A stretch of 64,000 nucleotides of DNA from Alligator mississippiensis (Eukaryota > Chordata > Crocodylia > Alligatoridae): NCBI RefSeq assembly GCF_030867095.1, contig NC_081824.1, forward strand, positions 251,597,956 to 251,661,955, given 5' to 3'. Made by a program: the position numbers and the translations under genes. The stretch's first letter is position 1. Every line of letters starts with the position of its first letter. Positions 22,630 to 33,291 of this stretch are shown one piece after another. The notes beneath the pieces are model-generated. The model had not been told where the DNA came from. It saw nothing but the letters and a program-made list of their open reading frames with translations, and made no database searches.

Positions 22630-24400
22630 ACAGGCGTGATCTTTCACACGCACACTCCTAACCTGCCAGTCACAGCCCAGTCCCAGGGCTATCTGACTCA
22701 GGTGCCAGCAGGCAGATCCAGAGACCCAATTCCTTGCTTCCTTGCTCCTTCCTCCCACCCACAAAGGTACACACAATTTGTTCAAATCCAATGCCTGGTC
22801 ACTGTCTTGCGTGAGAGGAATTGGCTGGTCTCAGACCAGGCCCCAGCATGCATGTCGCTTTATAATTACGTGGGTTTGGAAGGCCTCTGGAGTTCGAGGG
22901 CTCCCTTGGGGGAGAGCGTAACACAGGGCTGTTCTACAGGCCCTGCCTCTTGGGCTGCCAGGAAGGTCAAGCTGGGGTGACAAAGTCAACAGATTCACTA
23001 TCTGCCAAAGCTGGGGAGGGGAGGACAGGCTTAGCAGGGGCTGCTAACAGAGTCACCTGAAGGCCATTCCACAAGAAGGTGAAGGTGAGGAAGTGGGGGG
23101 GGGAGAGGGGTCTGGCCACTTCCCACACAAAGCTTGCAGCCTGTGTCATGCTGCAGCAGTGCATTTTGTGGTGCCATGCTATGTCATGGGATGCCCCATG
23201 TGACAAAAACCAGAGCAGATTGGAAGCACTGAAGAAGAAAAGCTGGGGTGTTTTATTTTTGGTGGGAGATGTCATGCCCCTGGATAAGAAGTCTTTGGTT
23301 GGGGGCGGGGAAATCCCCAAAGCAGTACACTTTCAGCTGGTGACAGGGCAACTGACTTTATGCTTTAAAGGCAAAAGCTTAGGTTTTACATAGCAGCTTT
23401 CATCCAAGAGCTTCTTACAGACTAGAACATTTTCATCTGCTGCTAAAATGCAGCTGCTTCTGGAATGGAGCACCACAACTGTTTAACCGTCCAGGGCATG
23501 GCATGAAGAAAGGCATGCCTGAGAAATTAGATAGGCAGGATGTACTGCCTTGGATTGGGGCCAGAAAGCTGGTGCTACGTGCCTCCTCATGTAGATGTCA
23601 TGGGATTTTTTAGGGACTACATATGGCCAGGATATGGGTTGTACAGGTCCTCCAAACTCAAGTGAAGGTCTTACCAGGTTAGAACCAACAAAGCTACTTC
23701 CTGAATCACTATTAGTACCCCTTGGTCTTTTCACTGAAGTTTCTAACCAAAATACCAACCAATCCTGGCCCTGCTCAGCTTGTGAGATCTTGCCACGGTC
23801 AGACCCTGGGGGCTGAGGGCTCCTCAGGTCTCTCATTCGTTCACCTCTCCTGGGGTCTGCATCTGGAGATGGGGGAGTTACATCTGAGTGGATGCTACCT
23901 CAGCTTGCTGTCACTTGACTGCTTGGAGTGGCTTTGCAGAAAGGACTGTGTCATCCAAGGATGGGAACAAGTGAGTTTCCTTTATGGAGGAAAGACCTGA
24001 TTACCTGAGTGTCAGTAACACCTGAGGGGCTGTCTGGGGAAAATAGTCTGTCGCACTTGGAAAAAGCCTCTGGCTGCAGTTACTAAAACTGTTAAATCTT
24101 GTTGTCAGTCACTTTCCACTGAGGAAAATCGAATCTAGTTGGTGACCGAGATGGCTGCAGTGGCATGATGGATTCCTTCTTTGGTACCAGAGCCACATCT
24201 GGAAATTGGGACTTGGGTGGACATCTAGTGGTGATATATGGGATAACACCAGTCCTTGTACCAGCAAAGGTGTAAGTACATATGGAAGGATGCCTTTATC
24301 CAGGGATCATGCATGTTTCAGGACATATGTGCAGAACCTGTGATCTTGGGCACACGGCAATGTATCCACATTAGCTTATGGCAGGATGGTCACTGTGGCT
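22630..24400. other. Unique sequence; no gene recognised
   Basis: About 1.8 kb without recognisable coding exons or repeat families. It contains a G-run at 23096-23104. Open frames are short and overlap in opposite strands. Confidence 0.45.
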
Positions 24401-24591
24401 AGGGACAGAAGTTATATATTAACCAGTTTAAGCCTTCAGAAACTGTTTTAAACCTGTAACAAAACAGAAGCTCAGTGCTTCTGAATAAACTGCTTTCAAA
24501 ATGGCTGAAACTGGTTTAAGATAAACCTGGTTGAATGTAGTATCAGGCTTAACTGATTTAGGTCTAACTGGTTTATGAAGCTTCTGTCCCA
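24401..24591. mobile_element. MITE family B, intact copy
   Basis: About 190 bp with inverted ends agggacagaagtt (left) and tgggacagaagct (right, other strand) followed on both sides by aaccagttt-type words. It recurs as the split copy at 15956-16696. The flanks do not give a convincing target duplication. Confidence 0.6.
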
Positions 24592-25066
24592 GACCGCTAA
24601 GACAGACCAGTTGGAAGTTAACTTTGGGGGCAATCCCATTAAAAAAGTAGCACCTTCACTTGGGATGTCCTGGCCTCTTTCCTTTCAATGTGTTGCATCT
24701 TCAGGGGTTGTTTGACCACATTAATCAGGTGTTGCCCAAGGGGGTCTTGAGCTAGAACAGGCAATTGTAGACTCTTAGTCACCTAGAGCCCTTGTACACA
24801 CGACAGGGGTTTAGTCCTTCAGGGTTGCATTCTGTGCCCCTTAAATTGAAATGGTGGGTTTTATTTTTTCAATCACTGTGTACATGTCATCAGTCTTAAA
24901 TCTCATGAAATGCTCAGTGCATTATTCACAGTAAAAGTACTGCAGGGGTTGCTGCAAAACAATTCACCCTGCTGATCTCTCCATACTAAATTACAGCAGG
25001 GGGTGCTGTACACCACTAATCCCCACTTGTTTTTTTTATTTCACTCAACCACCTCTATGGACAGGA

Positions 25067-25192
25067 CACTGAAATTCTCTGAGCACTTATAATATGCACA
25101 CAAATCTGCATCCCGTGAGTTTTATATATGTATATAAAACTCACGGGATGCAGATTTGTGTGCATATTATATGTGCTCAGAGAATTTCAATG
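25067..25192. repeat. Near-perfect 126-bp palindrome
   Basis: The left arm (from cactgaaattctctgagc) and right arm (ending gctcagagaatttcaatg) are reverse complements with only a few mismatches, centred between 25129 and 25130 on an alternating ttatatatgtatataa core. There is essentially no spacer, so the strand could extrude as a cruciform. A diverged third copy of one arm is at about 25668-25715. Confidence 0.9.
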
Positions 25193-25194
25193 CA

Positions 25195-25203
25195 GTGTGT
25201 GTA

Positions 25204-25234
<31 letters not shown>
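25195..25234. repeat. (TG)n(TA)n microsatellite
   Basis: A 40-base TG tract passing into a pure TA tract directly abuts the right arm of the palindrome. Confidence 0.9.
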
Positions 25235-25951
25235 CTTTGCATGCATATTGGAGTGCTGTGGTGCGCTAATTGGAACTTCGATAATGCGCCCCCTGCATTA
25301 TCTCACAGGGGGTCCCAACCCTAGAAGGTGCTTGGAACCCCCCCTTCTGCACCCACATTCCTGCATTCGCATTCCTGCACTGTTGGTGGTCATTGTTTCA
25401 TTCAGTGTTTCCCTTCCATCCCCAGACACTGCTTGCCATGTCTCGGTTTGGGTCTCTGTTCCCATAGTCCCCCAAGTCCTGGTTTCCTCGGGCTGAGCCC
25501 CATGCTCCATCTGCCAAATTCAAATCCACAAACCAACCATCCAGGCCCGCCCCCTCCGCCAGCTAACAAAAGACCCTGGCCTTCTAAGTGGACATCCCAC
25601 CACACGGGAGACAAGGGCAGGGAGCCACTTCATTATTACCTCCCCCCTCTCCAAACAGGGCACTGAAATTCTCCTAGCACTTCTAATATGCACACGAATC
25701 AGCACCCCATGAATTTCTTATTTCTTCACACACATATTGGGCGTTGCGTTAATGTGACCAGCAGTAGATAATACATTTTAATGTCCTTGCCACATTTCAT
25801 GTCCCATACACACAAAGCAAAAGAAAATCTGTAGACTTCAGCCCTCTCTGACTCCCCCACTCCCCTACTGTCACTGCAGCCTGCCCCCCGCCCCTCCCCC
25901 TACAAGAGACAATGTACTTATGAGACAGACAGAAGTGTTGCAATGAAATTT

Positions 25952-25962
25952 TTTATTTTATT
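25952..25962 (-). promoter_or_regulatory. Overlapping AATAAA signals downstream of the Harbinger nuclease
   Basis: Two AATAAA hexamers read on the minus strand (25957-25952 and 25962-25957), about 110 bases past the end of the nuclease remnant. They fit the polyadenylation site of the original transposase gene. Confidence 0.5.
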
Positions 25963-26072
25963 TATAGAAACACTCAATGGTAGCTGCTGAACAGTTTAGC
26001 ATTCAGTGCTGATCAATCAGTGACCTACAGAGCACCCTCTCCATCTGCTGCAGCCAGAATATGTGCAGCCAG

Positions 26073-27129
26073 TCAATTGCATACAATGGCTCCCTGACCA
26101 GCATTTGCATGCTGATTGTAGGGGGCACTATGCCCTACCTGCCCATGTCTCTGTCTGTCCACTGCCTCCCGCACTTCCTCAGACCAGGACTTGCTGAATA
26201 CCTTCCCCCGGTCTTGAAAATATTGTAGAGCATGCAGGCTGCCACAGTGAACTGAATAATGTTTTCTGGCTCCAGCCTTTAGTTCAGTGATCTCCACCAG
26301 TTTCAGACAGCAAAGGTGTATTCCGGCATTTGCTGAGGTAGTAGTTGAATACCATCTTTTGCCAGTCAGTAACTTGTCCTCCATATCGCTTCATGAGCCT
26401 GGGCAGGAGAGGGTAAGCCACATCTGCTTTGATAAGCGGGGGCACAGCAACACCCTGGATCGCATCAGGGATTCCAGGCACATATTGTCCCTTCTCCATC
26501 ATGCCAGGCAGCAGCGAGTTTTGAAAGATATGCGCATCATGAGCGCTGCCTGCCCAGCCTGTATAAATGTTAGCGAACCATCCTCGGTGATCAACTATGG
26601 CCTGGAGGATCACCAAGGCAAATCCCTTCCTATTAGTGAATGACTGGCTCCCCTGGGATGTGTGTGCTGTCCAATGCACTAACGCAGTTAGGGAACCCCA
26701 TGGTCTTGAAGCCTTCAACATCTTTACAGGGGTTATGGAGGCAGATGAAGCTGCCACAACATCCTGCAGCAGCTGGCATACCACACATATCACCACCCCA
26801 GCCATGCAAGGAGCTATGCTGAACTGGTTTCTGATGAAGCGGAGACTGGTGGGGGTGGCCAGTTTCATGATGGCCATACTCACCCTCTTTTCTGGTGTGA
26901 TGGGGTGATGCATGACAGCATCCTGGTACTCGATGTGCAGTGACAGCGGCAAGACTATGTGCACAAATGTGTCCCTGCCTGTCAGAGCTGCTTGTGTGGG
27001 CCCAGACCTTGCAATCATTGCTCTGTAGGTTGATCCACAGAACCCTGTCATCCTCAAGGTCCACAGTTTCCTCTCAGTTCTCCAACTCCAGCTCATGGCC
27101 CATTGATTGGTACAGCTGCTACCCTGCAT
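26073..27129 (-). pseudogene. Harbinger (HARBI1-like) DDE nuclease remnant
   Basis: The minus-strand translation shows the PIF/Harbinger nuclease layout: an N-terminal helical part (RVSMAIMKLATP, FIRNQFSIA), then ALDSTHIP (26677-26657), then FTNRKGFALVILQAIVDHRGWF, then GWAGSAHDAHIF and then KADVAYPLLPRLMKRYGG. A C-terminal SKSWSEEVREA-type tail follows in another frame. The conserved Asp codons of the ALD, AHD and KAD blocks are present (26671, 26538 and 26424). Two compensating frameshifts surround the ALDSTHIP block, and a deletion near 26310-26330 removes the later block that carries the catalytic Glu in this family. The product would be inactive. HARBI1-like genes normally act with a Myb/SANT partner, and such a partner lies upstream on the same strand. 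Confidence 0.85.
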
Positions 27130-27625
27130 TGGCTCCTCTGACTAGTTGCATATTGTGCTGCCCACTGCAGTAGCAGGACAGTCTGTGGACTCTTGTAGGG
27201 TAGGTGACAGTGTGGCTTCCTGTGCCTCCATTGTCCTGAAGGATCGGAGGAAAGCATTGCCTGAATCCTTCACAAGAATGCAGGAAGAAGAGCCTATGAT
27301 GGGTGATGAGGTTTTAGTTGTTAGTGCTGTTGCTTTTGCAGGAAATTGGGGAGTAGGCATTGTGCTTCTGCATTATTTTGTTTCTGCTTTGGTTACTGAC
27401 AATAAAATAAATGCTTTGGTGAAATTAAAATGAATTATCATCTATGTCTGTCTGCTGTAATGGGAAGGGTTGTAGAGGTGTGGGTTGTTGGGGGGGGAGG
27501 TAAGCCAAACCAAAGAAAACCAGGCTTGTGTCAGACATATTGCACTAATGAAAGAGGACATGCCCACCTCTGGACTGTGGGGGCGATGGTGTTTGCCCTG
27601 AATGTGGGTACCTCAGGGTACAGCA

Positions 27626-27905
27626 GTAGTCAGGGTGCTGCACAGTGCCCATAATATTTCCTTTCAGCGTATAGAGCTTCTCAGTGCTACCTGGCCACCC
27701 CATGCAAGGTGGGGCTTGCAGGGGCAGGGGCTTTCAAGGCCTGGGCTTTCATTATTGTGGCCAGAGAAAGACACAGCAGCCAAACCAAGGCCAGGTGGTG
27801 GTGGGTTGGTGCATAATTTTGTCAATGCAGGGAGCAGTAATTGGGTGGGCACTGCACAGTGCACATAATATTTCCTCTGTGCGCATTCAGCTTCTCAGAG
27901 TTCAG
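27626..27905 (+). repeat. Direct duplication of a ~55-bp block
   Basis: A block reading gcacagtgcccataatattt, then a 10-base variable part, then agcttctcag (about 27640-27685) recurs about 215 bases later as gcacagtgcacataatattt with the same end (about 27853-27900). The shared part is about 80% identical by eye. Confidence 0.7.
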
Positions 27906-28091
27906 GATTTAGGCTGGTGATTGGCAGTTGAGGAGAACAAAGCAAATTCAAAACCAGGGAGGCAGGCTTGACTAACTGCTAATTGCAGCTCATGCAATTT
28001 GCTCATGCAAGCCCCTCACCCTACCCTTCTACACTTTCCTTCTTACACTCAGGGAACATGAAGTAAAGAATCGAACAAAGAAATACAAACC

Positions 28092-28097
28092 TTTATT
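28092..28097 (-). promoter_or_regulatory. AATAAA signal between the two Harbinger genes
   Basis: AATAAA reads on the minus strand in an AT-rich stretch. It lies downstream of the Myb/SANT remnant and upstream of the nuclease, so it may have ended the Myb transcript. This is inferred from position only. Confidence 0.35.
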
Positions 28098-28929
28098 TAT
28101 AAACCAAATATTAACCATAATTAAACAAACCACAGAACAGGTTTTATAAGATAACAGTGTATAATTACTACAACAGAGGAATTTCTTTTTACGACTGTAG
28201 TGATGCATGATTCATAAAAAAAAATCAGTCTAAGGAGTAATCATTTCTAACTAAAAGACCTTAGCTCTAAGGTGGACTTTCCGAGCTTGACTGAAAATTG
28301 GTGGATGGCAGAACTTGGATCCATACTGGCCTGTCCCGCTCCCAGGCAGGAGCGGGGCTAATGACCAGTAGGCATAGAATCATTGGAAGGAGCCTGGCAA
28401 GTATTTGCCAGTTGTCCCGGGTCTGGGAATGGCTCCTGGCCTCAGAGTGATTCCTGTCACACTACCTCCATGAACCTGCCTGAAGCCAGACAGTTCTGTC
28501 TCACCATCTCATGCAGCCAATGCTAGCAGTCCCTGAGGAAGTTCATGATCCTGTCCATGTGTGCATCAGTGGCAGCCTGCCTCAGTAGCCTGCATGTCAT
28601 CAGCGGTGGCATTGCAAGCAGAGCTGAAAATCAAGAAATGCAGGAAATGGAGTGAATTAAGGACACTTGGTGCTCTAAAAAGACACACTCAGCAAATCTT
28701 GTGAGTGGATAAGAAGCATTCGGCCCAAAATGACCAAGACGGGCTGCCTGGCCACAGGTGGTAGAACGCCCTGAGTGGCTGCAAAGAAGTGCCCACCCAT
28801 TTTGGCCACTGGTGTGCCTCCCTGCTGTGCATTGCCCTGTACCTCCCTGCATTGCCACTAACTCCCAGGGTCTTTAAAGCAGTGTCCTATGCTGTCCCCC
28901 TCCCCCTCTTCATCTCACAGCCCAGTCTA

Positions 28930-29585
28930 ATCCCAGGTTTAGCTAAAAAAAAATTAAAAAAAAAAAAAGCTAATGGCACTTTATCATGCATCAGCAGATG
29001 CATGACGAACAGATCCAAAGAGGTGATACTTCCCCTCTATCGGGCGCTGGTCAGACCGCAGTTGGAGTACTGCGTGCAATTCTGGGCGCCACAATTCAAG
29101 AGGGATGCAGATAACCTGGAGAGGGTCCAGAGAAGGGCCACTCGTATGGTTAAGGACCTACAGACCAAGCCCTACAAGGAGAGACTAGAGAAACTGGATC
29201 TTTTCAGCCTCCGCAAGAGAAGGTTGAGAGGCGACCTTGTGGCCGCCTATAAGTTCATCACGGGGGCACAGAAGGGAATTGGTGAGTATTTATTCACCAA
29301 GGCGCCCCCGGGGGTTACAAGAAATAATGGCCACAAGCTAGCAGAGAGCAGATTTAGACTGGACATTAGGAAGAACTTCTTCACAGTTCGAGTGGCCAAG
29401 GTCTGGAACGGGCTCCCAAGGGAGGTGGTGCTCTCCCCTACCCTGGGGGTCTTCAAGAGGAGGTTGAATATGCATCTAGCTGGGGTCATCTAGGCCCAGC
29501 ACTCTTTCCTGCCTATGCAGGGGGTCGGACTCAATGATCTATTGAGGTCCCTTCCAACCCTAACATCTATGAATCTATGAATCAG
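28930..29585 (+). mobile_element. CR1 LINE 3' fragment inside the Harbinger element
   Basis: The 5'-truncated CR1 starts near an A-rich junction (28946-28968). It runs through the C-terminal ORF2 region to the 3' UTR, with gggggtcggactcaatgatc and a tail of repeated ctatgaat units (29568-29583). It is nearly the same in sequence as the minus-strand copy at 34491-35640, so both belong to one subfamily. Confidence 0.9.
28971..29493 (+). pseudogene. CR1 ORF2 C-terminal fragment, open to its natural stop
   Basis: From NGTLSCISRCM to the terminal FKRRLNMHLAGVI and a TAG, the frame is uninterrupted for about 173 codons. Typical blocks are [52 protein letters not shown] and [19 protein letters not shown]. 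The reverse-transcriptase catalytic core is absent because of 5' truncation. The intact C-terminus suggests this is one of the younger CR1 copies here. Confidence 0.9.
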
Positions 29586-29628
29586 GTGTCAGTTCAGGTG
29601 ACAGGTGACTTAAAGGGTACCCAGGGCT

Positions 29629-30090
29629 TCACATATCAGGTGCATAGGTTGAGCTCCATGGTTTATCCTCCTCAGAGGAAGTAGCAGTTGACATAACTAG
29701 GACACTGCCACTATCGTCTCCACTGGAACCCCTGCAAGTTGCAGCGGTAGTTGGCAATGTCTCAGCAGGCGAGCATGCCCTGGAGGCCTCTGTCTCTGTG
29801 CATTCACGGTGATCCAGTACCTCCATTAGCAGCTGAAGGTATCTGTAATGGACCACGCCATGCACTGGGGTGCCCTGCCACTGTGCTCTGGTGACATCCC
29901 TGTGGAAAGCAGCCTGCAGTATTTTTGCCTTGACACGGCACTGGACCACTATTCTGTTGTGCCCCCGCTCACCCATTATCTTGGCAACATTAAGGTAGAT
30001 GTGCCAGTTTGCCCATGGGCTGCAGACCAAATGGCATACAACCTCACGATCTCCTCACACCTGCACCAAGCTCTTTGTTTCAGTGAAGAC
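29629..30090 (-). pseudogene. Harbinger Myb/SANT-like DNA-binding protein remnant
   Basis: The minus strand encodes NVAKIMGERGHNRIVVQCRVKAK, the second half of the Myb/SANT-like (trihelix type) domain found in Harbinger ORF1 proteins and in MSANTD relatives. The first half (EEIVRLYAIW) is read in another frame just upstream (about 30030-30085), so one frameshift splits the domain near 30005. A Ser/Thr/Glu-rich tail follows and ends at a stop at 29631. In intact elements this protein carries the nuclease to the nucleus and binds the transposon ends. Here it is broken. Confidence 0.7.
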
Positions 30091-30269
30091 CCAATTGGAT
30101 CTAGTCCACTCTATTCTCCTCTGAACATCAAATATCTTGCATCAATAAGGGATACCCCGGGGAGCTGTGCACTCAATTAATAAGTCTTGAGGTGACAGGG
30201 CCAAGGGAGGTTCACCCTCCTCCCACCTTGTTGTTTTTGGGCAAAGTTTGGACATCAGACATGCTGGCA

Positions 30270-30880
30270 CCAGGCAGGGCAACTTGGTATCTTATGGGCA
30301 TACTTGTTCTGGACAACTTCTAGCTCTGCTAGGTCTTTTAGCCTGCATATGCCATGATGCAGTAGCAGGGTGTTGCAAATTTTGGCACCAGTCAGTAGCC
30401 TTCTCCAGGGCTCCCCTCTGCCTGCCAAGGGTGTCCTACACACAAATGCCTGAAAATAACCATGTGTCAAGACACTGCTCCCAGCTGCACATGGTCTAAA
30501 CTGCTGAGTGGTTTGGACATAGCTGGTGAGGGAATGAAAGCTGACAGAACTCACCCACTATTCATAAAACAGGTACACCTAAGGCTTGGCTCATAGAACT
30601 CCACTTGTCAGATTTACGTAAAACTGGCAAGTGAATTAATGGCTTTAGGGGGACAATTATGCCACAGCCAGCTGAAAGGGGGATGTTTTAGAGGTGCAGG
30701 GTGGAGGAGGGGGGGGTTCCTCATGGCTTTTGCCAGGCAAAGTCTGGTGATTTTTGCTGGGCGTGCAGGAGCTATGATCTGCAACTGTTACAAGTTTTGG
30801 CACCAGTCAACAGCATTCACCAGGGCTCCGACCGGTATCCTAAAACATTCATTATACACAAATACTTGAAAATTGTGGGA
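30270..30880 (+). repeat. Subterminal direct repeat of the Harbinger region
   Basis: A block with ttttggcaccagtca, then ccagggctcc, then tacacaaatgcctgaaaat (about 30375-30465) recurs as ttttggcaccagtcaacag, ccagggctcc and tacacaaatacttgaaaat (about 30793-30873). The two lie about 415 bases apart and precede the right end. They may be transposase-binding repeats or an ancestral duplication. Confidence 0.65.
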
Positions 30881-30964
30881 ACACTTGGTGGACAAGGGGG
30901 CTCACTGCACAAAAATTGTAGCAACACCTGATGGACAAAGAGGCTTACCACACATTATTCAGTG

Positions 30965-31160
30965 AATTCCCGTGTACACGTGACAGATTAATGGCTGTAC
31001 CATTCCAAGTTGTGTCATTGCAAACTAAACTACATCAGGATGGGGTTTAGTTTATGACAATGCAAACTGATGTAAGTCACCAAAAGCTCACATACGTAGA
31101 AAGACTGATGCCATTAAGCCACACAAAAGGACAATTTTAGTCACGTGTACAAGTGGCCCT
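30965..31160. mobile_element. Palindromic terminal segment or nested Harbinger-type MITE
   Basis: A 196-bp block with inverted gtacacgtgac ends (30974-30984 and, on the other strand, 31152-31142). An inner inverted pair, tgcaaactaaac against a gtttagtttatgacaatgca block, lies around 31030-31062. It may be the foldback right end of the Harbinger element or a separate short relative. Confidence 0.55.
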
Positions 31161-33099
31161 GGTTTTCAAATCTCTGGGATATTAAGTCTGAATCCCAAAG
31201 TTTTCAGGCTCTCATAAGAAATGGAACTGGGGTGAAATCCAGCTTCATGGCATCACACAGCTGTCTCTTGAGCACAGGAAAATCTTAAGTGCAAAAGAGA
31301 GTTTTCCAGTCCCTGGGAGATCATTTTCTCTAGTCTTCTGTGCTAAGAATTAAATCCTGGGCTCTGAGAATCCACTTCTGTGGGAAGCAATTTGTAACTT
31401 CCTTCCTATCAGCTGTGTATCAGGATGTTCAAATTAAAGCTCCAGCCAATACTCTGGACCTATTTGTGAGTACTTCCAAGAAAAAGGCTCTGTGTGTCCT
31501 CATCTGGACAGGGCCCAGAGGGCATGGCCTGAAAGATGAGGTAGGTTATGGCAACAGGCTGTTGCCACAAGGAATGGACAGAAAGGCTTATCCTGCTTCA
31601 AATGGATCTATAGGTTGCAAGAAGGTGTGAAGTTCTGGGGGAATAGCAGGAGGAATGGCTGAGCACCAGGGGATGAGAGCAGTGCTCTGGGGACTTTCCT
31701 GCCACTCTCTCTCTGCTGTTCAGCATGCCACATACCACACAGATGCTGGATCCAAATGTGTGGAGGATCCTTGTTCAGGTTTCTTTTCTGGGGCTGAATC
31801 AATGCACCTCCTAGGTGCCTTTTTTAAAATTCCTTCATCTACCTTCAGAGTAGGTAGTGTGGGACCCTTCCTATGAGACTCTTCTCACAAAAGGGCATTC
31901 TGCAGAGAGGCAGTGACTGTCCCTTTTGTGTGGGTGGCATAAAGACCTCTGGGGAAAAGACACAGAGGCAGCCCCTCCTTGTGCAGGGTGGAGGGGTATT
32001 TGGGGGAGGCATGCAGAGATGGCGTCTCCCTGTATGAGGCAGAGGGGTCTTTGCAGCCATGTTTGCTGATGTCTTTCTTTCTGTCCTACAATGCTAGTAT
32101 TGTTCCTTATTTCTTGTTGAGTTCTTGACCTAATTGCTAATGGAAGCTCCTCAGGGAAGAAAGCCTGTCTGTTTATCTGCCAGTGAGGCACTGCCACACG
32201 CCTGCATGCAAATTAAATACTCTTGGCAGTGTTACCCACAGACAGGGTAGAACAAAAACCTCAGCAGGGACAGGCACGTCAGGGGGGCAGAAGGGACAGG
32301 TTTTTTGTTTCCAAAGCAAGAAGCAAATGGGATTTTTCTCTCCCCTTAAGCCAGCTCTTCCTGCCAACCTCTTCTCCATACAGAGATATGAAAGTGACCT
32401 GAGCCATATAAATACCAACACTCAGATGGATCCCACGACTATCCTTGCAGGTTGGGAGGGCAAATCCAAATGACTAGGGGGGTGGAGGGGTAGTTATTTC
32501 TCCTGTCCTAAGGGCTAGACAGGGAATCCTGGCACTGGAGCCTTAAGCTGTGATGAGTCTTTCTGCTCATGAGCCCCTGAACCCCTGTAGTGGACTGCAT
32601 ATTATCAGGTCCCGGTACCCTTGGTCTCTCACATCCATGAATACAGGCAAACTGGTTAATTTGTCCACAGAGAAACCACCAATGGAAGCCATGAATCACA
32701 GCATATCAGCAGCCACGATGTCTTTTGCCAAGGACACTTAGAAGGGGCTTTGGCAATCCACTTCTGGATATTGCACCCATTCATCACAAACACCCCTTCA
32801 GGCTTATCGCTGTTCTGTATTCACTGTACCACCACAGGCTCTCTGCGTCTCGGCAGGCAGAATGCAGCACAACACTAGGAGAATGGTCGTGTACGTAGCA
32901 GCCATTAATTACATAGTGTGCCTGCCATGCCACCCATGCCCCCTCCAGCAAGAGCACAGGAACCATTACGCTTTAAATACTGAACAATGAGATCAATGTG
33001 AGCCTGCCTGCATGTTCCTGGCCAACAACTCCATTCTTCGTCCTGGCCTTGGACAAGGACTATTTGCAGCCATCCAGTTTGTAGGCAGAAGCATTAATG
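31161..33099. other. Unique sequence; no gene recognised
   Basis: About 1.9 kb with no recognised repeat or exon. Overlapping open frames on both strands between 31650 and 32740 have no domain and look like chance frames. Confidence 0.45.
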
Positions 33100-33107
33100 A
33101 AGTAATA

Positions 33108-33283
33108 CAGCGGTTCCCAACCTGTGGTACATGTACCCTCAGTAGTACACAGATAACCTGTCAGTGGTACCTGTTAACAGATTTATTATAATTACTTTAT
33201 ATGGCAGAAATTTGCTGGTGGTATTTAAGGTTGTATCATTTTAAACTGGTGGTGCGCAATCTGTCAGAGTTTGGGAACTGCTG
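33108..33283. mobile_element. hAT MITE, 176 bp, perfect 8-bp duplication
   Basis: Inverted ends cagcggttcccaa (left) and cagcagttcccaa (right, other strand) are typical of hAT elements. A perfect 8-bp target duplication aagtaata flanks it (33100-33107 and 33284-33291). The interior is AT-rich, built of repeated ggtac/gtggta words, and non-coding. Confidence 0.9.
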
Positions 33284-33291
33284 AAGTAATA

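Larger units (their letters stand above)
27140..28620. other. Non-coding interior of the Harbinger element
   Basis: Between the two gene remnants there is no recognisable coding sequence. A duplicated block at 27626-27905 and an AT-rich stretch with an AATAAA on the minus strand (28092-28097) are the only structure seen. Confidence 0.5.
24785..31160 (-). mobile_element. PIF/Harbinger DNA transposon, decayed, with nested CR1
   Basis: The proposed element is ~6.4 kb. Its left end reads agagcccttgtacacacgac and its right end, on the other strand, agggccacttgtacacgtga, so the ends are inverted and differ mainly by one inserted base. Inside, on the minus strand, are a Harbinger-type nuclease remnant (26073-27129) and a Myb/SANT DNA-binding gene remnant (29629-30090), the two-gene set of the PIF/Harbinger superfamily. 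A plus-strand CR1 (28930-29585) has inserted between them. The usual 3-bp target duplication is not evident. Related end motifs also occur at about 24885 and 30971, so nested short relatives at the edges could mimic the true ends. The identity of the genes is well supported; the outer boundaries less so. Confidence 0.6.

Noticed and set aside
25668..25715. Third copy of the palindrome arm as evidence of a separate transposon
   Set aside because: It is diverged and lacks its own inverted partner; probably an ancestral piece of the same Harbinger interior.
26287..26908. Plus-strand open frames opposite the Harbinger nuclease
   Set aside because: Antisense shadows; the family motifs are all on the minus strand.
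24785..31160. A domesticated, functional HARBI1 or MSANTD-type host gene
   Set aside because: Both gene remnants carry frameshifts and the nuclease lacks the Glu block, and they sit between transposon ends, so they are fossils.
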